This document shows, piece after piece, positions 58,234-64,000 of a stretch of 64,000 nt of DNA (position 1 is the stretch's first letter; each line of letters opens with the position of its first letter). A program made the position numbers and the translations under genes. The notes below the pieces were generated by a model. The model did no database searches and had not been told where the DNA came from. It saw only the letters and a list, made by a program, of their open reading frames with translations. Origin of the DNA: Heliocidaris erythrogramma (Eukaryota > Echinodermata > Echinoidea > Camarodonta > Echinometridae); the NCBI GenBank assembly GCA_025617745.1, contig CM046863.1, positions 15,752,875 to 15,816,874 of the forward strand, read 5' to 3'.

Positions 58234-58269
58234 CACGCACTACGAACAAAAGAACACTCTCGTAAGGGT

Positions 58270-58937
58270 ATATGTGACCCGCCGCCTCAAAACCTACAAT
58301 AAGTCGCACAGACCACAACGGAGCAAACAGCCCAAAATAGTAAATTTGCTTGGATCAGTCAATTTTCTGTTTTTGATAGAAATGGGTAGTTTCATTATCA
58401 TTCTATCATGTCTCAAGTTTGTGAGTCGTAATTCGACTTAGAAATATGATTTTGGGGCATTTTAAAATGACTCCCTTTTTTTACCTGTTGAGCTAATGAA
58501 AATTTGGAGAGCTTTTGTAATACTTTCATTGAATGCCAAATTACTACTTTACCTCTAAAGGTATTAAATTGATTTTTTGAGTGAGTAATGAATAGGTCCT
58601 CTTGGAGTAGTGTGCCAAAATTCAGCCTAATCCGATAATCCCTTCATACCGGTTGCTATGGCCATTTGAATACCCAGTTTTACTTGGGCGCACACGGAGA
58701 GAGAAGGTTTAGCACTCTTTTGTTCCGAACTTCAACGGCCATTTTCTCTGAATAGGAGTTATTGATTGCTGGTTACATACTGATTCTAAATGTGATATTT
58801 AAAGGTGTTGCCATTGAGTAAATTAAGCAAGTGATATACCATTGGAAAGCTGAGAATCTTTACTTTCAGAAAATGTATAAAACAAAAACGAAAAATTTGC
58901 CGACTTATTGTAGGTTTTGAGGCGTCGGGTCACATAT
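58270..58937. mobile_element. MITE inserted in the DIRS 5' region
   Basis: The 37-bp terminal inverted repeats 58270-58306 and 58901-58937 differ at one position and begin ATATGTGACCCG. The interior has no frame with transposase motifs. The flanks are TA-rich; a TA-type target is possible but not certain. The MITE interrupts DIRS non-coding sequence between the gag start and the terminal repeat. Confidence 0.75.
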
Positions 58938-59558
58938 GCACACAACAGCCACACACACGAAACACCAACGAAACGTTACAGGGCTGAGCGCCCGGCAAAA
59001 CGCCAAAGCGAATGCCCTGGGCTACTATACGAAAGAGGTGAAAAGTGAGGTATGAATATGAATTTAAGCTCAAATATCACCAAAATAAATACGTGACAGA
59101 CATAAACCGACACTAAACAGATATTAAAACAAGTCTAGGACGGAAATATTGGCAAAAAGCACCAGAAAACGCGCTAAAAGAGTAGCAAACTCTGAATTTT
59201 TGCGCAAGATAGTGACTTAGCTGCAACTCTTTAGGCAGCGAGAAGGAAAGAGGAAGATTGCGTGCGCGCGTCATGCGTACGTGCACTGAGGAAGGTTTAT
59301 TGTAGTAAATATGGAAAATCAGAGCAAATATGAGCATCTGACTACCGTTTTCAGAAAGGAAAAAAATGCCTATATGCCATAAAGATAATGCATTGAAATT
59401 TATAGACAGTTTTGACAAAGTTTACTTCCTGGGATGCATGGACAAGCCCGTCGAAAAGGTGTGTGATTTTTTTTTTTCGCGTGTGAGAAAAGCCTGGAGG
59501 TAGAACTAGCACGAAATATGATTCTGCTCATGCTCACATATGATATGTCGGTGAATAA

Positions 59559-59582
59559 CCCCCCCCCCCCCCCCCCCCCCCC
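59559..59582. repeat. (C)n tract
   Basis: More than 20 C bases, longer than the corresponding tract in copy A (42464-42479). Confidence 0.9.
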
Positions 59583-60320
59583 TCCCCCTCCCCCTTCAAA
59601 AAGCTTCTTACGGAACTGATGGAGTGAAAAGAGCCAACTTTATATCCCCACTATGGAGAAAATCATGTTTTCTTCAAGTCACAAGAGGGAGCTATATCAA
59701 AATCTTGCTTAGAGCCATGGATGGCTCTAATCTTGCGAACGGTTACGAAGGGTGTTTTCCTTCCCTACATCAATTTATTTTACCGAAGGCGGAGCGTAGG
59801 TCCAGGGTATCGGTATCGTAGTGGTAGTGGGAGGAGAGTATTGGAATGGTATCGTATCGTCTCGTTTTCACGTAGTCACGTTTTTTTCCCATCCGCTCTC
59901 TCTCTCTCTTTTGATCCCCCTCTCTTTCTCTCCCCTTTTCTATCTTCCTCTGTGTCTATTTAGAGTCATTCAATAATAGGGGAGGGAACACGTGACCCCT
60001 GTGCTCCCCATAGCTATGCCATGGTATTTATACCAGATTTTCCCGATTTTACCACATTGATTCCTCTGAACTAATTCATGTTTTAATTCGAACTACTTTA
60101 TTTTCACATCAAACACTGCTCATTCGAGAAAAAATAGGACTCTTCTGATTGACAATGGCGCAAAAATGACATCTAGCTGACCTGCCATATTGCTCAGTTG
60201 AATGTTGTGAATTCTGATTTTTTTTCAAAGAAACAGATTTAAAAAAAAAAATGTTGGAGGAACTCTTTGCTTGCAATGTTAGGAATGCTTTCCACTTTTA
60301 GAAAATTCATAAGCTATAAG

Positions 60321-60321
<1 letters not shown>

Positions 60322-60358
<37 letters not shown>
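60322..60358. repeat. (GT)n microsatellite
   Basis: About 18 GT units, absent from copy A at the same place. Confidence 0.95.
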
Positions 60359-60360
<2 letters not shown>

Positions 60361-63300
60361 CATTTAAGCCCTTAATATTAACAGAAAATGCATTATGTAT
60401 GATCAGGAATTTTTTAGGGTGTTCCTATTTGTCATGCTTACCAGGAGTGGCTCCAAGATTTCGAAAGAGAGACAGACATAATTCTTCCTTTATGTTTTCA
60501 CAGGTAAGAACTTCTGACAAGCAGGGAAATAAAAATCTAGTAAGGAAAGAAGAAATACAAGACACAATGTTTAATTATGACAGACAGAATTCTCTCTTTA
60601 TTTATTCACAATTGTAATTCCAGAAAGACAATGCACTGGAAATATTTGTACAAGTCAATAAACAATTACCATGGAAACGAAAATGAAATATTCCCTACAT
60701 TCTCGTCCACCTCAACCAGAATCTGAAAGCAAATGACAAAGGGGCACATTTAAACAATCCTCTTCTTTAATTCAAAGTTTTGAATGGTTTCCTCTACATA
60801 ACCTTGGTAAGTAACGTATGGTACCTCAGATAAGGTGTGCAGTGATACACAAATTCCTTTTTGCACCAGATACATAGGTTTCCCCCTCTTTATACGTGTT
60901 TTACATATATTACTTTCCAAAAGTGAAACAAGAGTCTTCATTTATACTCTTACTTGTTAAAGAAAACATATTCACCAGTGCTTTTCATTAAAAAACAAAA
61001 TTTCTGTCAAGCTTATGCAGCAGCTGCTCTTAGCCATATTTCACGCAGGAATATGGCTAAATATTCTCTAAAAAACCCGGACATAGTATCGGGTTTAGAT
61101 AAAAACCTTTTGTTTTTTCAGTTTCTGGTAAAATTTAAAGAAATGTTGAAAATGAATTCAAATACAGTATGCTTAAAGCCCCAAGATTTAAATATTAAAG
61201 AGAAACGTATTGTAATAAAACATCCCAGTGAAAATTTTCTTACACACGTCAAATATAAAATGAGGATAAATGGTGAGATTTGTAGGTGATTACATACCAG
61301 GGTATTACACTGACAATGGTATACTGCTACACTTCACAGTAACTTATGAGCTTGATCATTCTTAATACGTCACTGCAGAAGATCATAAAAGACATGTCCC
61401 CTGAAAAGGACTGCTCTTCAGATTCCTTAATATTATCAGACATATGACAGAAAAAAGCTGAAAATTTAAAACAAACTTTAATGCCAAATGCGAGCGTGTA
61501 GTCCCATTCATCCAAAAATATAGCAACCATCTGCTAGATATATCATCAACTCGGGGATTCTATGAAAGTCAAGTTTTATTTTTCAACATGTGATAGCCAG
61601 TTCATTTGAAATCTACATAGGGAATGATTTGGACAAGATATGCACAGTGGTGTCATAAGAAACAAAACAAGAAATAAAAAATATGAAGAAATGCATAATA
61701 CAGAACTTTACATTCAAAACCACAAAAAACAAACAAAAGAAATTCATATCGTGAGATGTAACAATTTTTTTTGTTAAATCATATCTTCTGAAATATATAA
61801 GAGAAGAATACGTACTGCATTGCAAAAATCACATGCTCGCTCTTTCAATTTTTTGTTATAAAAATTTGTACAGCCAATACATAACCCCATGTTTGTTCCA
61901 ACAGAAAAAATGAAAAATATCATATTATTTTTTTCTTTTCTTTGTACAGCTCTTGCAAGTCAGTATTACGTTAATAAATATACAGTCATAAAGAGATATA
62001 TTGTTTCACAATATAAAAATTAACAATTCACATTGGAATTAACATTAATGACATTTCAATTCAAAATACATTGATCCATAGTACTGACTAGACCTTATAA
62101 CATAACTTGAAAAAGGAGGGTTTGAAATATGAAAGTGCCCCATTGGTGGGCAATATTAAATTTAATCTATCATGCTCTCTAATTTCAATTTTTTATTTTA
62201 TCATTCATGACCACCATATCTATTTTGTAAAAAAAAAATGCTTTCCAAATTAGCAATCTATAACTTCTCAACAAAATTTTTGCTGATGTATTTCGTTTAC
62301 AGATACTTGACTTCTTAATGGAAAACATTTTGCAAAGGAAGGAAAACATCAGTATTGCCAATTTGATAAATAAAACCTGTCCCTTGGTAAATTAAGGATC
62401 TTTGGGTTCTAAAAACATGGGTACCTCTCAGTACGGAGTAAGTTCTTGTGGCCTTTTTCTCCAATGCACTTTTGATGATTGTGCAATTCATATACTTCTT
62501 ATTTCTTTTTTTTTATGAGGCTACATTTATAGAACCACTAGTTTCAAGGTGGGTATATTTTGTTTAATTTGGAGTATACAAACCTTGATCTGGGAATAGA
62601 AAAAAAGAAAGAAACATGACAAATCAAACATGCCCCAAAAATGCATCTCAAAAAGAATGGTGGTTCGTCATTCAATAATCAATGAACAATCTTTAAAATG
62701 CATTCTTGACATCAATTATCAATGGTGGGATTTGGTTCAATTCATTACAAAACGAATCGAGTAAATTGCATATAATTTCCTCACCATTACAGAATATAGT
62801 AAAACCCTAAAAATAAGCATAACCCTGCCACCGTTTTAGAAGAGGCTAGTGAAAAAAATTGTTAGTAAGCAAAGACGTTTACGATGGTCTATCCATGGAT
62901 TATCATAATAGAACAAAATAATTGTAACAGTCCCACCTATAAGAATACATGTGCAGGTCAGAATACAAATTGTTCAAGGTATATATCATCATTATGCTAT
63001 TGACAGTTATCTAGTCTATACCTTTTTCAGGGGTACCAGTCACCCAAAAATATCATATGTGTAAAAGCGAGTAAAATCAACACAAAAAACCTTTACCCGA
63101 CATATGTTAAGAGTATAAAGGAAATAACATGAAAACCTGTTTACAGGACTACAGTAAGACATATTGCATGAGTGTGTGCATGCACATATGGGAGTCGATT
63201 CACATTTGCTTTCACCTACATTTAAAGTGTATGGGAACTTGCCTTTTTTCCTCTACAGAAGTAATATCAAAAGCTGATATGTTTTTTAACTACACCGGGA

Positions 63301-64000
63301 CAGAAACCAAAGCATTCAGAGAAAGATATTTTTGGGTAATTGGTCTCCATAAAGTTATTAAGTACTAGTTATTAAGTTATTAAGTCTACCTTTTTTAATG
63401 TTTATTGTCATATTTCATTAAAAGAAATTAAAAGAAAGAAGTAGGAAGCAAAGCTGGATTTCATTCAATTGTAATAAAATATCACTATTAAGAAGAATGA
63501 GTAATGTATAGAAAATAGAAATGAATTCAAATGTGTTGCACACCACTTCACCCCCTACAAAACTAAATGGACTCTCCTACAAGTGCATTCACACCATATT
63601 CATCACGGACTCAACCATTATTCAGGAAGGTAGGATATACACGCTTTGGAAGCACAAATTTAGAGTTCCTAAGTGATATGTGTACTCTACATTGCAAGTT
63701 TAACAATATTCTCTCTTCTATAATTATGACATACAAAAAAAAAGACATTTGCAAACAAATCTGACAGCAAAAAGATACATAAAGTTTGGCATATATAAAT
63801 ACAAAATCAGAGCAAAAAAAAAATAATAGTATTCAGACCAAGAGATGTATAATATAGATGTCGTATTAAAAAAAAATCAATTCTTATAGCATCAAGTTTT
63901 TACATAACAAAAGTGCAATAATATATTCTTATGTACAAATGTACAAAATAGTCATTCAAAATATTATTTTCTTACAAGTTACAAATGCAAGTTGATCAAA

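Larger units (their letters stand above)
52652..59310 (-). mobile_element. DIRS-type retrotransposon
   Basis: Minus-strand element with the DIRS gene order: gag-like (58121 to about 56740), RT/RNase H plus methyltransferase-like region (56736-53995) and tyrosine recombinase (about 54050-53044). Ends carry inverted complementary segments: 59247-59295 is the inverted copy of 52795-52844, and the terminal TTTATTGTAGTAAAT (59296-59310) is inverted at 52965-52979. The left-hand side also has a 58-bp inverted pair at 52652-52709 and 52907-52964. DIRS elements replicate through a circular intermediate and integrate with a recombinase rather than an integrase, so no target duplication is expected. 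Frameshifts make this copy inactive. A MITE sits in its 5' region. Confidence 0.88.
59376..64000. repeat. Segmental duplication, copy B (runs off the window)
   Basis: Collinear with 42129-48912 in direct orientation. The part from 60558 matches 45506 onward closely to the last base (48912). It differs by an 82-base segment at about 60836-60915 that is absent from copy A, by loss of about 40 bases relative to copy A at about 61340, and by loss of the 1.9-kb transposon. Simple repeats differ freely. Confidence 0.88.

Overview
This window is nuclear DNA from an animal, most likely an invertebrate deuterostome such as an echinoderm. That placement is an inference from AT-rich sequence, spliced host exons, many (C)n/(G)n tracts, and the mixture of APE-type LINEs, Penelope-like, DIRS and PIF/Harbinger-like elements. 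Nothing prokaryotic is present. A 500-base assembly gap lies at 25843-26342. Most of the window is mobile-element sequence, and only two or three pieces of host gene are credible.

Layout. 1-6500: two broken plus-strand LINEs head to tail. 6766-7739: a 5'-truncated Penelope-like element with a GIY-YIG nuclease, bounded by inverted repeats. 9461-9973: a foldback element with tRNA-like arms. 11948-12946: the last two exons of an unrecognised gene, apparently a signalling tail rich in Tyr motifs. 13580-13627: a near-canonical hammerhead ribozyme on the minus strand. 14000-20900: intergenic sequence with SINE-like and tRNA-like remnants and C tracts. 21211-24300: a fairly young LINE with only a few frameshifts. 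24736-25837: a PIF/Harbinger-type element with a TAA target duplication. 26343-27315: the last two exons of a death-domain protein. 27950-32420: a long AAATAGG-type array broken by an element with 82-bp perfect inverted repeats and by a LINE fragment. 35062-38216: a minus-strand LINE, internally rearranged. 39655-40538: nested foldbacks. 42129-48912 and 59376-64000: two copies of a direct duplication. Between them lie an I-type LINE with RNase H (50568-52127), a circularly permuted histone H3 fragment (52169-52306) and a DIRS element (about 52650-59310) that carries its own MITE.

The best candidates for follow-up are the compact hammerhead at 13580, the permuted histone H3 fragment, the duplication that provides an empty site for a 1.9-kb transposon, the perfect inverted repeats with a hammerhead-like core at 29.6-30.6 kb, and the two host-gene ends. 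I saw no clearly new multi-gene system. The genes here do not form operons, and most of the logic is nested insertion.
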